NCBI GenBank assembly: GCA_035943635.1
Contig: DASZBX010000051.1
Span: 1-64,000 of the forward strand
Direction of reading: 5' to 3'
Source of the DNA: DASZBX01 sp035943635
Lineage (GTDB): Bacteria; Actinomycetota; Actinomycetes; Streptomycetales; Catenulisporaceae
Length of the DNA: 64,000 bases
The stretch's first letter is position 1. Every line of letters starts with the position of its first letter. Both the position numbers and the translations under genes were made by a program. A model generated the notes under the pieces. It ran no database searches, was not told the DNA's origin, and saw nothing but the letters and a program-made list of their open reading frames with translations. Of the stretch, positions 15,469 through 23,928 are shown one piece after another.

Positions 15469-16275
15469 CTACGGGGCGCAGAGCAGCCCCTTCTGCAGGA
15501 CGAGCGCGACGGCCAGGGTCCGGTTCGGACAGTTGAGCTTGGCCAGGACGCCGCCCACGTGCCGTTTGATCCCGTGCTCGGACACCCCGAGCTGGCGTGC
15601 GATCTGCTTGTTGCTCAGCCCGTCGACCAGCAGCGACAACACCTGCAACTCGCGCGGGGTGAGCAGGAACCGGCGGTGCGCCGGCTCGGCCTCCACCGAG
15701 CGCAGCCGGGAGAACAGCCCGCGGGCCAGCACGGTCGGCACCGGCACCTCGCCCTGGAGCATCCGGAGCACCGCGTCGGCGAGCGAGGCCGCGGTCAGCT
15801 GCGACTCCAGCAGGTAGCCGTCCGCGGGCAGCGCCACCGCCTGGGTCACCACCTCGGCCGGTGGCAGGTCGAAGTCCCGCAGCACCACCAGCAGCTTGGT
15901 CCGGCTGCGGGCCACGCACTCGGCCAGGGAGTGGAAGGCCGCGTCGGGCATCGGCGGCGAGACCACCAGGATGTCCACCTCGCCGCGTTCGACGCTCGCG
16001 AGCGCGACCGCCGGGTCCGCGCACTCGCCCGTCTCGGCCACCTCCGGCAGCTTCGCGAGCATCGACTGCAACCCGGACCGCATCAGTTCGGTTCCCGCAG
16101 TAATAAGGACCCGTAGATCAGTTCCGGTGGTCGCCGCGTGCGCGGCCGGGACTGCATCCGGGTCCGGGGCTGTGACCGGGTCTGTGTCCGGGTCCTGATC
16201 CGGCGGCGACGGGGCCGGCCCGTCGGCGTGCTCGGACCGGTCACCGGCGCAGCTCGGCAGATAGACGCTCGACAT
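15469..16275 (-). CDS. NarL/LuxR-family regulator with atypical receiver
   Basis: 268 residues. A roughly 60-residue Asp/Pro-rich N-terminus, then a receiver-like domain (about 65-185: LRVLITAGTELMRSGLQSML), then a LuxR-type helix-turn-helix (LTPRELQVLSLLVDGLSNKQ, then GVSEHGIKRHVGGVLAKL). Where phosphorylated receivers have V-L-L-D-x-x-M-P, this one has ILVVSPPMPD, so Ser takes the place of the phospho-acceptor Asp; control by phosphorylation is unlikely. The ATG at 16275 has AAGGGTG ahead. Divergent from the TDO gene and inside the biosynthetic block, so it is probably the pathway regulator. Confidence 0.82.
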   Translation of the reverse strand: MSSVYLPSCAGDRSEHADGPAPSPPDQDPDTDPVTAPDPDAVPAAHAATTGTDLRVLITAGTELMRSGLQSMLAKLPEVAETGECADPAVALASVERGEVDILVVSPPMPDAAFHSLAECVARSRTKLLVVLRDFDLPPAEVVTQAVALPADGYLLESQLTAASLADAVLRMLQGEVPVPTVLARGLFSRLRSVEAEPAHRRFLLTPRELQVLSLLVDGLSNKQIARQLGVSEHGIKRHVGGVLAKLNCPNRTLAVALVLQKGLLCAP

Positions 16276-16656
16276 GAGGCCGTTGTCACCCTTCAGCGGA
16301 GGTTGAACGTGCGGCAGCGGTCGGTCACCCGCCCGGCAGGGGCAGGCTGCCGGACAGGACACAACGATTCAGGTGACCCGTTCGCCACCCATTGTGGTCT
16401 ACTTTCCCGCGCTTGTCAGTACTCAACTTCACCCGTTGGGATTCGCCGTACCCTGACCCGGGGTACCCGGTGCGCGCCCCGATCGGGGTACCCGTTCGGG
16501 GCACCGTTTTGAGTAGCCGGGCGGTCATGGTCGGCAGCGGGCATCGCTTCCTAGGATTCGACCGTGCCGGTGCCGGCGCCGCGCCGCGGCCGGGCCGGCG
16601 GGCCGCGGGGACCTCCGGCGGCCGGGGGACCGGGCGGACGAAGGGGAGTGCTGCGC
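16276..16656. promoter_or_regulatory. divergent control region of the biosynthetic block
   Basis: 381 bp between the NarL-type regulator and TDO. It carries two copies of CGGGGTACCCG (16459-16469 and 16484-16494, 25 bp apart), each with the 8-bp palindrome GGGTACCC, plus a related CGGGGCACCG at about 16497. It also has 7-bp inverted arms TACTCAA (16420-16426) and TTGAGTA (16509-16515) flanking the set. These are the best candidates for operators of the divergent regulator. The TDO ribosome site AAGGGGAG lies at the right end. Confidence 0.5.
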
Positions 16657-17415
16657 ATGTCGGCTCCATCAGCGGTGGACCGCGCCGAATCCGCGACCGC
16701 GGCGCTGAGCTACCAGGAACTCAACCGGCTGGGCCCGCTGCTGGACCTCCAGCACCCGGTCCCGGACGCCCCGGACGGGCTGTTCTTCGTCCTGGCCCAC
16801 CAGATCACCGAGCTGTGGTTCAAGGCGATCCTGCACGAACTCGGCGCCGCCCGCCTGGCCATGGACGCCGACGACCTGCCCGAGGCCCGATACCGCCTGG
16901 CCCGGGTGGCCCGCGGCGAGGAGGTCCTGGTGTGCCACCTGCGCGCGGTGGCCACGATCAGCCCCGGCAACTTCGCCGCGCTGCGCGCCCACCTGGGCAC
17001 GTCCAGCGCCTACGAGTCGGTCCAGTTCCGCGAGATCGAGTTCCTCAGCGGGCGCAAGGACCCGCGCTTCCTGGACGGCCCGAAGGTCACCGCGGCCGAA
17101 CGGGCCCGGCTGGCCGCCCGGCTGGCCGAACCCGCCCTGACCGACTCCTTCGAGGCCCTGCTCGACCGGCGCGGCCGCCCCGACCTGGTCCAGGTGGTGG
17201 CCGGCCGGCTGGACCCGGACCTGGCCGCGCTGATCGACTCTTTGCTCGACCACGACGAGGGCTTCGCCCGCTGGCGCCAGGGCCACGCCCTGATGGTCGA
17301 ACGGATCATCGGCTACCAGCCCGGCACCGGCGGCTCGGCCGGGGTCGAGTACCTACGGGCCACCTCCGACCTGCGGTTCTTCCCGCAGCTGTGGGAGATC
17401 CGCTCGCTGCTGTGA
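16657..17415 (+). CDS. kynA: tryptophan 2,3-dioxygenase
   Basis: Heme dioxygenase opening the indole ring of tryptophan to N-formylkynurenine. 252 residues, a normal bacterial length. The distal His is in LFFVLAHQITELWFKAIL, the substrate-binding stretch is FAALRAHLGTSSAYESVQFR, and the proximal heme His and TDO signature are RWRQGHALMVERIIGYQPGT followed by GGSAG. The ATG at 16657 is preferred (AAGGGGAG site) over an in-frame upstream start with no such site. It opens the rightward biosynthetic operon. Together with kynU it supplies kynurenine and anthranilate. Confidence 0.93.
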   Translation: MSAPSAVDRAESATAALSYQELNRLGPLLDLQHPVPDAPDGLFFVLAHQITELWFKAILHELGAARLAMDADDLPEARYRLARVARGEEVLVCHLRAVATISPGNFAALRAHLGTSSAYESVQFREIEFLSGRKDPRFLDGPKVTAAERARLAARLAEPALTDSFEALLDRRGRPDLVQVVAGRLDPDLAALIDSLLDHDEGFARWRQGHALMVERIIGYQPGTGGSAGVEYLRATSDLRFFPQLWEIRSLL

Positions 17416-17522
17416 ACCCGCCGCCGGACGGCGACAACCGGACACCGGCAACCGGACACCCACCACCGGACCGCGGCCACCGTTCGCCGTCCGACCGACC
17501 CGAAGTGCGAAAGGTGACTGCT

Positions 17523-19097
17523 GTGAGCGAGACTCCGACCGGCACACTGGGACAGCTGCCCGACGCGGCCGCCGAAAGACACGGCGCCACCGCCTTCCGG
17601 TGCGATCTGCCGTGGACCGCGTACGGCAAACCGGTGCAGGACGTCACCGGCTTCGTCCAGGCGGTGCACGACTACGCCGACCGGTTCTGGGCCGCCGGGA
17701 TCCGGGCCGGGGACCAGGTGATCGTGGTCCAGCGCAACCACATCGAGGTCCAGGCGCTGGCCTGCGGGCTCAACCGGATCGGGGCGCTGCCGGTGCTGTT
17801 GTCGATCGGGATCGAGCCGGCCGAGATCGTCGAGATGGCCGCCCGGCTGGACCGGCCGTACCTGGCCGTGGACGCGGCCGGCGCCGCCCGGCTGGCCCCG
17901 CACGTCCCGGCTCTGACCGGGATCGCCCGGCGGATCCTGTTCCTGACCCCGGCCGCCGGCTCGGCCGACGACGCCGAACCGGCCTGGGCCGCGCCCACCG
18001 GCGACCGGTCCGCGCACGCCGCCGCGCCGCAGGGCGAGGACGACTGGGCCGTGATCACGCACACCTCCGGCACCACCAGCGTGCCGAAGCTGGCCGCGCA
18101 CTCGACCCTGTCCCTGCACGGCGCGGTCCGCTCGCAGATCGCCGCGCTGCGCAGCTTCGGCGACGTCTCGCTCTCGGCCAAGCACCTGTCGTTCGTGCAC
18201 GTGCGCACCTGCTCGATCGTGCTGGCCTTCCTGGAGGTCGCGATGCCGATCCTGGCGATCAGCGACGCCGACCCCGAGCAGGTCCGGCAGCTGATGCTCG
18301 ACCACCGGCCGGACTCGGTCGAGACGCACCCGAACGTGTTCATCCATTGGGAGCCGGTCGCCGCGCACCCGTCCCGGCCGTTCGGCTCGGTCACCCGCTT
18401 CGTCAGCACCTTCGACGCCATCCACCCGCGCACGGTCAAGGCCCTGCTGGCCGGCTCGGACCAGCCCGGTGCCAACTACATCCAGGGCTACGGCCAGACC
18501 GAGACCAACGGGGTGACCGCCCGGATGGTCGGCCGGGCCGAGGCCGCGGTGTACCGGCCGCGCAACGTCGGCTTCCCGATCGGCGGCTCCGCGGTGCGGG
18601 TGGTGGACCCGAACGGCGAGCCGGTCCCGGCCGGGCAGCCCGGCACCATCGAGACCAAGTCGCCCGGCCGCTTCCGCGGCTACCTCGGCCACCCCGCGCC
18701 CGCGCCGGAGGACTGGTGGCCGATGGGCGACATCGGCCGGATCACCGCGGACGGCTCGCTCGAACTGCTCGACCGGGTGATCGACCACGCCGACGGCACC
18801 GACAGCTTCCTGGAGGTGGAGGACGTCCTGCTCGAACGCCTGCCCGAACTGATCGAACTGGTGCTGCTCAAGTCGGTCGGCGAACACGACGTGGTCGCGG
18901 TGGCCTGCACCCGCGAGGGCGAGGCCTTCGACCCGGAGCGGTTCCGCGCCGCGGTCCGGGACACCAGCCTCGGCTCGGTCCCGGTGTACCTGCTCGACTG
19001 GGAGCAGATGCCGCTGACCGGCTCGTACAAGGTCCGCCGCACGGTCCTGCGCACCCGGCTGGCGGACGCCGGCGCCGCGCCCACCCTGGCGGGCTGA
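17523..19097 (+). CDS. adenylate-forming acid-CoA/ACP ligase 1
   Basis: 524-residue ANL-superfamily enzyme (acyl/aryl-AMP ligase). Phosphate-binding loop A3 reads ITHTSGTTSVPK (family T-S-G-T-T-G-x-P-K), A5 is YIQGYGQTETNG, the A7 equivalent is WWPMGDIGRI, and the C-terminal catalytic Lys region is LTGSYKVRRTVL. A GTG start after GAAAGGTGA. It is the first of four stand-alone adenylating enzymes here. Beside TDO and kynureninase it is a candidate for activating anthranilate or a related aryl acid onto one of the two discrete carrier proteins, but its substrate pocket cannot be read with confidence. Confidence 0.85.
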   Translation: MSETPTGTLGQLPDAAAERHGATAFRCDLPWTAYGKPVQDVTGFVQAVHDYADRFWAAGIRAGDQVIVVQRNHIEVQALACGLNRIGALPVLLSIGIEPAEIVEMAARLDRPYLAVDAAGAARLAPHVPALTGIARRILFLTPAAGSADDAEPAWAAPTGDRSAHAAAPQGEDDWAVITHTSGTTSVPKLAAHSTLSLHGAVRSQIAALRSFGDVSLSAKHLSFVHVRTCSIVLAFLEVAMPILAISDADPEQVRQLMLDHRPDSVETHPNVFIHWEPVAAHPSRPFGSVTRFVSTFDAIHPRTVKALLAGSDQPGANYIQGYGQTETNGVTARMVGRAEAAVYRPRNVGFPIGGSAVRVVDPNGEPVPAGQPGTIETKSPGRFRGYLGHPAPAPEDWWPMGDIGRITADGSLELLDRVIDHADGTDSFLEVEDVLLERLPELIELVLLKSVGEHDVVAVACTREGEAFDPERFRAAVRDTSLGSVPVYLLDWEQMPLTGSYKVRRTVLRTRLADAGAAPTLAG

Positions 19098-19100
19098 GGC

Positions 19101-20831
19101 GTGCCGCAGCTGTGGACCGAGTTCACCGCGGCCGCCCGGCAGGGCCGGTCGCTGCACCTGCCGATGCCGGGCGGCCGGGCCTACCCTCTGGCCGACCTGC
19201 TGGAACGAGCCGAGCGGACCGCCGCGAGCGTGCTGGAGCGGCTCGGCGGGCGCCCGCCGCGGCGGCTGGGCGTGCTGATGAACAACGGCGAACCCTGGGT
19301 CCGCGGCGCGCTGTGCGCGTTCCGGCTGGACGCGGCGATCGTGCCGCTCCCGCTGGCGGTCGGGTTCGCCGGCGCCGACGCCTACAGCGCGCACCTGGCC
19401 CGGATCGCCCGGACCGCGGCCCTGGACGCGATCCTGGTCGACGACTCGCTCGGCCCGGCGATCGCCCGCCGGGTCGCCCGCGACCTGACCGAGCTGCCGT
19501 TCATCGACGTCACCGACCCCGGCGACCGGCCCGCGCCGCCGTCGGTCCCGGAACCGGCCGGCGCGGACGACCAGGGCCTGGCGGTGATCCAGTACACCTC
19601 CGGCAGCACCAGCGCACCCAAGGGCGTCGCGCTGACCCACGCCAACGTCTCCGCCGGACTGGCCGCCGTCACCACCGGCCTGGGCTTCACCGACCAGGAC
19701 GCGTTCGGCGTGTGGATCCCGATGTTCCACGACATGGGACTGTTCTCCGTGCTCAGCGGCCTGGCCCGGGGCACCGACGTGTGCCTGTGGCGCCCGTCCG
19801 ACTTCGTCCGGCGCCCCCTGACCTGGCTGGCCGGCTTCGCCGCCTCCCCGGCCACGGTGCTGCCCGCGCCGAACTTCTGCTTCGACCTGCTGGTCTCCGC
19901 CGCCCGGCAGGACCCGCCGAGGAGCCTGGACCTGTCCGGCTGGCGGATCGCCAGCAACGGCGCCGAACCCGTGCGCCGGCGCACCCTGGAGGCCTTCCAG
20001 GAGACGTTCGGCCCGTACGGCTTCCGGGCCGCCGCGATGGAACCGGTCTACGGCATGGCCGAGGCGACCCTCGTCGTCACCACCTCCGACCCGGCCGGGG
20101 TCTGGCACGCGCTGACCGTGGACCGCGACCGGCTCGGGACCGGCGACACCGTCCGCGTGGTCGGCGACGCGGACCCGGGCGCCCGGTCCGTGGTCGCCTG
20201 CGGCCGGCCGGCCGCCGGCATCCGGCTGCGGATCGCCGCCCCGGACACCGCGGACACCACCGGCAGCGCCGTGGCCGGCGCCGGCGTCGTCGGCGAGGTG
20301 CAGATCACCGGCCCGGCCGTGACCTCCGGCTACCTGGATCTGCCCGCCGACCAGCAGCCGTTCACCCCGGACGGCTGGCTGCGCACCGGCGACCTCGGCT
20401 TCCTCGACGGCGAGCTCTACCTGGTCGGCCGGCTCAAAGCCATGATCACCGTGCGCGGCCAGAACTACTACGCCGAGGACGTCGAAGAGATCGTCCGCAC
20501 CACCCCGGGCATGGACAGGCCGCGCACCGCGGCGATCGCCTGGACCGAGGACGAGGGCGAACGGATGGTCGTCCTGTGCGAGAGCGCCCTGGACCCGGCC
20601 GAGGCCCGCCTGCTCGCCCGCGCCGCCCAGGACCAGGTCCGCCGCCAGCTCGGCCTGGACGAGGTGGACATCATCCCGGTCGCCCCGGCCGCGATCCCGC
20701 ACACCACCTCCGGCAAGGTCCAGCGGCACGCCGCGCTGAGCCTGTACCGGACCCTGCGGACCGCGGCCGGCCCGGCCGGCTCCCCGGGCCCCGGCGACGG
20801 CGCCGACCCCGACCCCGCGAAGAAAAGGTGA
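19101..20831 (+). CDS. fatty acyl-AMP ligase-like enzyme (FAAL type)
   Basis: 576 residues, ANL superfamily, FadD32/FAAL-like. A3 is VIQYTSGSTSAPKGVALTH; WIPMFHDMGLF is the H-D-M-G-L motif typical of FAALs; the A5 region is MEPVYGMAEATLVV and the late domain reads MITVRGQNYYAEDVEEIVR, again FAAL-like. FAALs make acyl-AMP and pass the acyl group to an ACP rather than CoA. The GTG start is 3 bp after the previous stop and the ACP gene follows by 5 bp, so the partner is probably that ACP. Acyl chain length unknown. Confidence 0.85.
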   Translation: MPQLWTEFTAAARQGRSLHLPMPGGRAYPLADLLERAERTAASVLERLGGRPPRRLGVLMNNGEPWVRGALCAFRLDAAIVPLPLAVGFAGADAYSAHLARIARTAALDAILVDDSLGPAIARRVARDLTELPFIDVTDPGDRPAPPSVPEPAGADDQGLAVIQYTSGSTSAPKGVALTHANVSAGLAAVTTGLGFTDQDAFGVWIPMFHDMGLFSVLSGLARGTDVCLWRPSDFVRRPLTWLAGFAASPATVLPAPNFCFDLLVSAARQDPPRSLDLSGWRIASNGAEPVRRRTLEAFQETFGPYGFRAAAMEPVYGMAEATLVVTTSDPAGVWHALTVDRDRLGTGDTVRVVGDADPGARSVVACGRPAAGIRLRIAAPDTADTTGSAVAGAGVVGEVQITGPAVTSGYLDLPADQQPFTPDGWLRTGDLGFLDGELYLVGRLKAMITVRGQNYYAEDVEEIVRTTPGMDRPRTAAIAWTEDEGERMVVLCESALDPAEARLLARAAQDQVRRQLGLDEVDIIPVAPAAIPHTTSGKVQRHAALSLYRTLRTAAGPAGSPGPGDGADPDPAKKR

Positions 20832-20836
20832 CCGCC

Positions 20837-21100
20837 ATGGACCCCTCCCCGCCGGACGTCGACCACCTCGCCCTGGTCTGCGCCGCCCTGGCCGCCGAGG
20901 CCGACCCGGACCTGGTCCGGATCGACCCGGCCTGGGAACTGTCGGCCGTGCCGGGCCTGGAGTCGGTCAAGGCGCTGCGCGCCGTGGTCCGGATCGAGGA
21001 CGCCTGCCGGATCGAGATCCCGGACGACTTCCTGTTCGAGACGGCCACCGTGCAGCAGCTGGCCGACCTGGTCACCCTGCTGGTGGAGAAGTCCCGGTGA
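20837..21100 (+). CDS. acyl carrier protein 1
   Basis: 87-residue discrete carrier protein. The phosphopantetheine Ser is in PGLESVKALRAVV (usual D-S-L replaced by E-S-V), followed by RIEIPDDFLFETATVQQLADL, the normal helix III/IV region. It lies directly after the FAAL-like ligase gene and overlaps the transglutaminase-like gene by 4 bp (GTGA), so all three are coupled. The ligase is its likely loader and the transglutaminase-like protein its likely downstream partner. Confidence 0.88.
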   Translation: MDPSPPDVDHLALVCAALAAEADPDLVRIDPAWELSAVPGLESVKALRAVVRIEDACRIEIPDDFLFETATVQQLADLVTLLVEKSR

Positions 21101-22134
21101 CCGCCTACGACCTGGCCGCCGCGCCCCCGGCCGGCCGCCCGGACGCCCGCCCGGAACGGTTCGAACCGGTCCCGGCCGAGTACGCCCGCTACCTGACCGG
21201 CCTGGACACCGCCGCGAAACTGCTCGGCACCGACCCGGCCCGGGCCGCCGAACTGGCCGTGGACGCCCTGCCGCACACGGTCGACCCGGACCGCGGCCCG
21301 CTGTTCGACTACGTCGACCTGATGAACCTGGCCCTGTTCACCGGCACCTCTCGCGAGAGCATCCCCGAACTCGCCCTGCGCTTCCTGGTCCGCTTCGCCG
21401 CCGGCCCCCGGCCCAGCTGGTACGAGCCCCGGCACTGGCTGGTCCGGGTCCGCGCGCCGCTGGCCGGGCCGGAGAGCGGCGACCGGAACCGGCCGCGGTT
21501 CCGGCTGCTCGGCCCGGACCTGGCCGCCCCCGGGATCGAGGAACTCCATGAAGCGGACCTGCCGACCACCGGCCGGTCCGCCGCGGCCGCCCGGGTCGAA
21601 CCGCCCGGATACCAGGTCGCCGTGCGGCTGACCGGCGCCGAGGACACCGTCCGGGACCCGGGCGCCCGGCGGGTCTACACCGAACTGCTCGACGCGCTGC
21701 ACTCCGGCGAGGTGCTCTACCAGTCGGTCGCCGAGGGCCTGCGGATGCACCACCGGCAGGCCTGGCGCCTGGGCATGGCCGACTGCGTCGTGGTCAGCCG
21801 GCTGCTGGCCGAACGGCTGCGGGACCTGGGCCTGGCCGCCCGGGCCCGGCGCGGCTACCTGCTCGGCCTGGTCGGCAGCGACCACGCCTGGTGCGAACTG
21901 TACGAGGACGGGCGCTGGAAGACCCTGGACGTCGCGTTCGCCTACCTGGCCGCCGGGGCCGGGCGCCGCCGGGTCGAGGCCTCGCCCGAGTTCGCCGCCG
22001 CCTGCCTGGGCGGACGGTTCAACCGGCTGCTGCCGTGCGCCTCGGCCGGGGCCGGCGCGCTGATCCTGGCCGACGGCGAACCCGCGCCGCCGTGGGCCCT
22101 GGCCGGCGTCAGCGCGCACACCTGGGAGGCGTGA
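21097..22134 (+). CDS. transglutaminase-like protein, putative amide synthase
   Basis: 345 residues with a C-terminal transglutaminase/cysteine-protease-like core: catalytic Cys in GMADCVVVSRLLAERLRD, His in GLVGSDHAWCELYEDGRW, Asp in KTLDVAFAYLA. The roughly 210-residue N-terminal part has no clear relatives known to me. A gene for a transglutaminase homologue between two carrier-protein genes recalls AdmF of andrimid biosynthesis, which joins an acyl-S-ACP to an aminoacyl-S-PCP by an amide bond in place of a condensation domain. By analogy this protein may couple the acyl group on ACP1 with an amine on ACP2. Protein modification is an alternative. Confidence 0.75.
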   Translation: MTAYDLAAAPPAGRPDARPERFEPVPAEYARYLTGLDTAAKLLGTDPARAAELAVDALPHTVDPDRGPLFDYVDLMNLALFTGTSRESIPELALRFLVRFAAGPRPSWYEPRHWLVRVRAPLAGPESGDRNRPRFRLLGPDLAAPGIEELHEADLPTTGRSAAAARVEPPGYQVAVRLTGAEDTVRDPGARRVYTELLDALHSGEVLYQSVAEGLRMHHRQAWRLGMADCVVVSRLLAERLRDLGLAARARRGYLLGLVGSDHAWCELYEDGRWKTLDVAFAYLAAGAGRRRVEASPEFAAACLGGRFNRLLPCASAGAGALILADGEPAPPWALAGVSAHTWEA

Positions 22135-22394
22135 TGGACGACGCGCGCGCACTGATCCGCCGCTACCTGGACTTCCCCGGGCTGCTCGACCGGATCGACG
22201 ACGACCAGGACCTGGTCGCCGCCGGGGTCAACTCCGGGGAGATGATCCGGGTCGCCCTCGGCTGCGAGGAGGCGCTGGACCGGCCGCTGTCGGACGCCGA
22301 GCTCAGCGCGATCACCTCGGTCCGCTCGGTGGCCGGGCTGCTGGCCGGCGCCCCGGCGCCGCAGCGGGCCGCGGCCCGGGAAGCGCAGGCCTGA
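22134..22394 (+). CDS. acyl carrier protein 2
   Basis: 86 residues. The carrier-protein signature is VAAGVNSGEMIRVALGCEEA, with Ser in N-S-G replacing the common D-S-L, and a normal RPLSDAELSAITSVRSVAGL helix III/IV. The ATG overlaps the TGA of the transglutaminase-like gene (TGATG). The next ligase starts one base after its stop, suggesting that ligase (22396-23928) loads this carrier. The weak DSL motif makes it more like NRPS or aryl carrier domains than fatty acid ACP. Confidence 0.82.
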   Translation: MDDARALIRRYLDFPGLLDRIDDDQDLVAAGVNSGEMIRVALGCEEALDRPLSDAELSAITSVRSVAGLLAGAPAPQRAAAREAQA

Positions 22395-22395
22395 G

Positions 22396-23928
22396 ATGTG
22401 GTTCGCCGACGTGGTCGAACGCCACCGGATCCGCCGCCCGGCCGGGATCGCCCTGCGCGACCAGCGGCGCGAGGTCGACTGGGCCGCCCTGCACGCCGAG
22501 GTGGGCGCGCTGGCCCGGGAACTGGCCCGGCGCGCCCCGGCCGGCAGCCGGATCGCGCTGCTCAGCGGCAACCGGCTGGAGATGATCGAGACCTACCTCG
22601 CCTGCGCCGCCGCCGGGATGCTGGCGGTCCCGCTCAACCCGGCGCTGACCGGCCCGGAACTGGCCGGGCTGCTCGCCGGGGTGGAACCGGCCCTGGCCGT
22701 GGCCGACCCGGCCGGCCGGACCCGGCTGACCGGGCAGCTCCCGGACCTGCCACTCCTGCCGATCGAGCGGATCCAGCAGCTCGCCGCCGGGGAACCATCG
22801 GCCGACCGGTTGCCGCAGCGCAACGCCGCCGACACCCTGACCGGCCCGTTCGCGATCATCCACACCTCGGCGACCACCGGCCGGCCCAAGGGCGTCGTGG
22901 TCGACCAGCGGTCCGTGCAACTCAAAGCACTGTCCTGGCTCGCCCAGGTCGACTGCGGTCCGGACACCGTGTTCCTGGGCGCCTCCCCGCTCTTCCACGG
23001 CAGCGTCGTCAATGCCCTGGCCTACCTCGGCGCCGGGGCCACGCTGTGCGTCCTGGACGAGTTCACCCCGCAGGGCTGCCTGGCCGCGCTGGCGCAGTGG
23101 AAGGTCCAGCACGTCCTGCTGGTGCCGTCCATGGTCCGGCTGCTGCTCCAGGCCCGGGCGCTCGCGACCACCGACCTGAAGGCGCTGGAACTGGTCGTGC
23201 ACGGCGCCGCGCCGATGCCCGCGGACCTGGCCGAGCAGGCCGCGGCCGCGCTCGGCGCCGACCTGATCGGCACCTACGGGATCACCGAGGGCGGCGGCCC
23301 GAGCCTGGCCCTGGCCGCGGCCGACCGGCCCGGCCCGGAACCGGTCCGCGGGGCCGGCTGCGCCGGACTGCCGATGCTCGGCGTCAGCGCCCGGATCGTG
23401 CGGGTCGACGGCACCGAGGCGGCCGCGGGCGAGATCGGCGAACTGTGGCTGGCCGGGGACGGGCTGATGCACGGCTACTGGCGCGACCCGCAGGCCACCG
23501 CCGAGGTGCTCCAGGACGGCTGGCTGCGCACCCGCGACCTGGCCTGCCGGGACACGGCCGGCTACTTCTGGACCGTGGACCGGCGCACCGACCTGATCCT
23601 GCGCGGCGGCCAGAACGTCTACCCGGCCGAGATCGAGTCCGTGCTGCGCTCGAGTCCCCAGGTCGCGGACGCGGCCGTGGTCCCGGTGTCCTCGACGATG
23701 TGGGGCCAGTCCCCGGTCGCGTTCGTCCAGCCGGCCGGGCCGGACGACTTCGACGAGGCCGCCCTGCTCGACCTGTGCGTCGCCCGGCTGGCCGGCTACA
23801 AGCGGCCGGTCCGGTTCGTGCCGGTGCACGCCGTCCCGCGCAGCCCCTCGGGCAAGATCCTGCGCACCCGGCTGCGCGAGCAGGCCGAGGCCCTGGCCGC
23901 CGCCGACGCCGGGAAGGGTTCCCGATGA
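22396..23928 (+). CDS. adenylate-forming acid ligase 3
   Basis: 510-residue ANL enzyme of the acyl-CoA/aryl-acid ligase type. A3 is IIHTSATTGRPKGVVVDQ (Ala instead of Gly in T-S-G-T-T-G), A5 is LIGTYGITEGGG, A8 is LILRGGQNVYPAEIES, and the C-terminal catalytic Lys is in RSPSGKILRTRLRE. It starts one base after the ACP2 stop and overlaps the diiron oxygenase gene by ATGA. Loading of ACP2 is the simplest role; the acid could be anthranilate or an amino acid, which the sequence alone does not settle. Confidence 0.87.
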   Translation: MWFADVVERHRIRRPAGIALRDQRREVDWAALHAEVGALARELARRAPAGSRIALLSGNRLEMIETYLACAAAGMLAVPLNPALTGPELAGLLAGVEPALAVADPAGRTRLTGQLPDLPLLPIERIQQLAAGEPSADRLPQRNAADTLTGPFAIIHTSATTGRPKGVVVDQRSVQLKALSWLAQVDCGPDTVFLGASPLFHGSVVNALAYLGAGATLCVLDEFTPQGCLAALAQWKVQHVLLVPSMVRLLLQARALATTDLKALELVVHGAAPMPADLAEQAAAALGADLIGTYGITEGGGPSLALAAADRPGPEPVRGAGCAGLPMLGVSARIVRVDGTEAAAGEIGELWLAGDGLMHGYWRDPQATAEVLQDGWLRTRDLACRDTAGYFWTVDRRTDLILRGGQNVYPAEIESVLRSSPQVADAAVVPVSSTMWGQSPVAFVQPAGPDDFDEAALLDLCVARLAGYKRPVRFVPVHAVPRSPSGKILRTRLREQAEALAAADAGKGSR

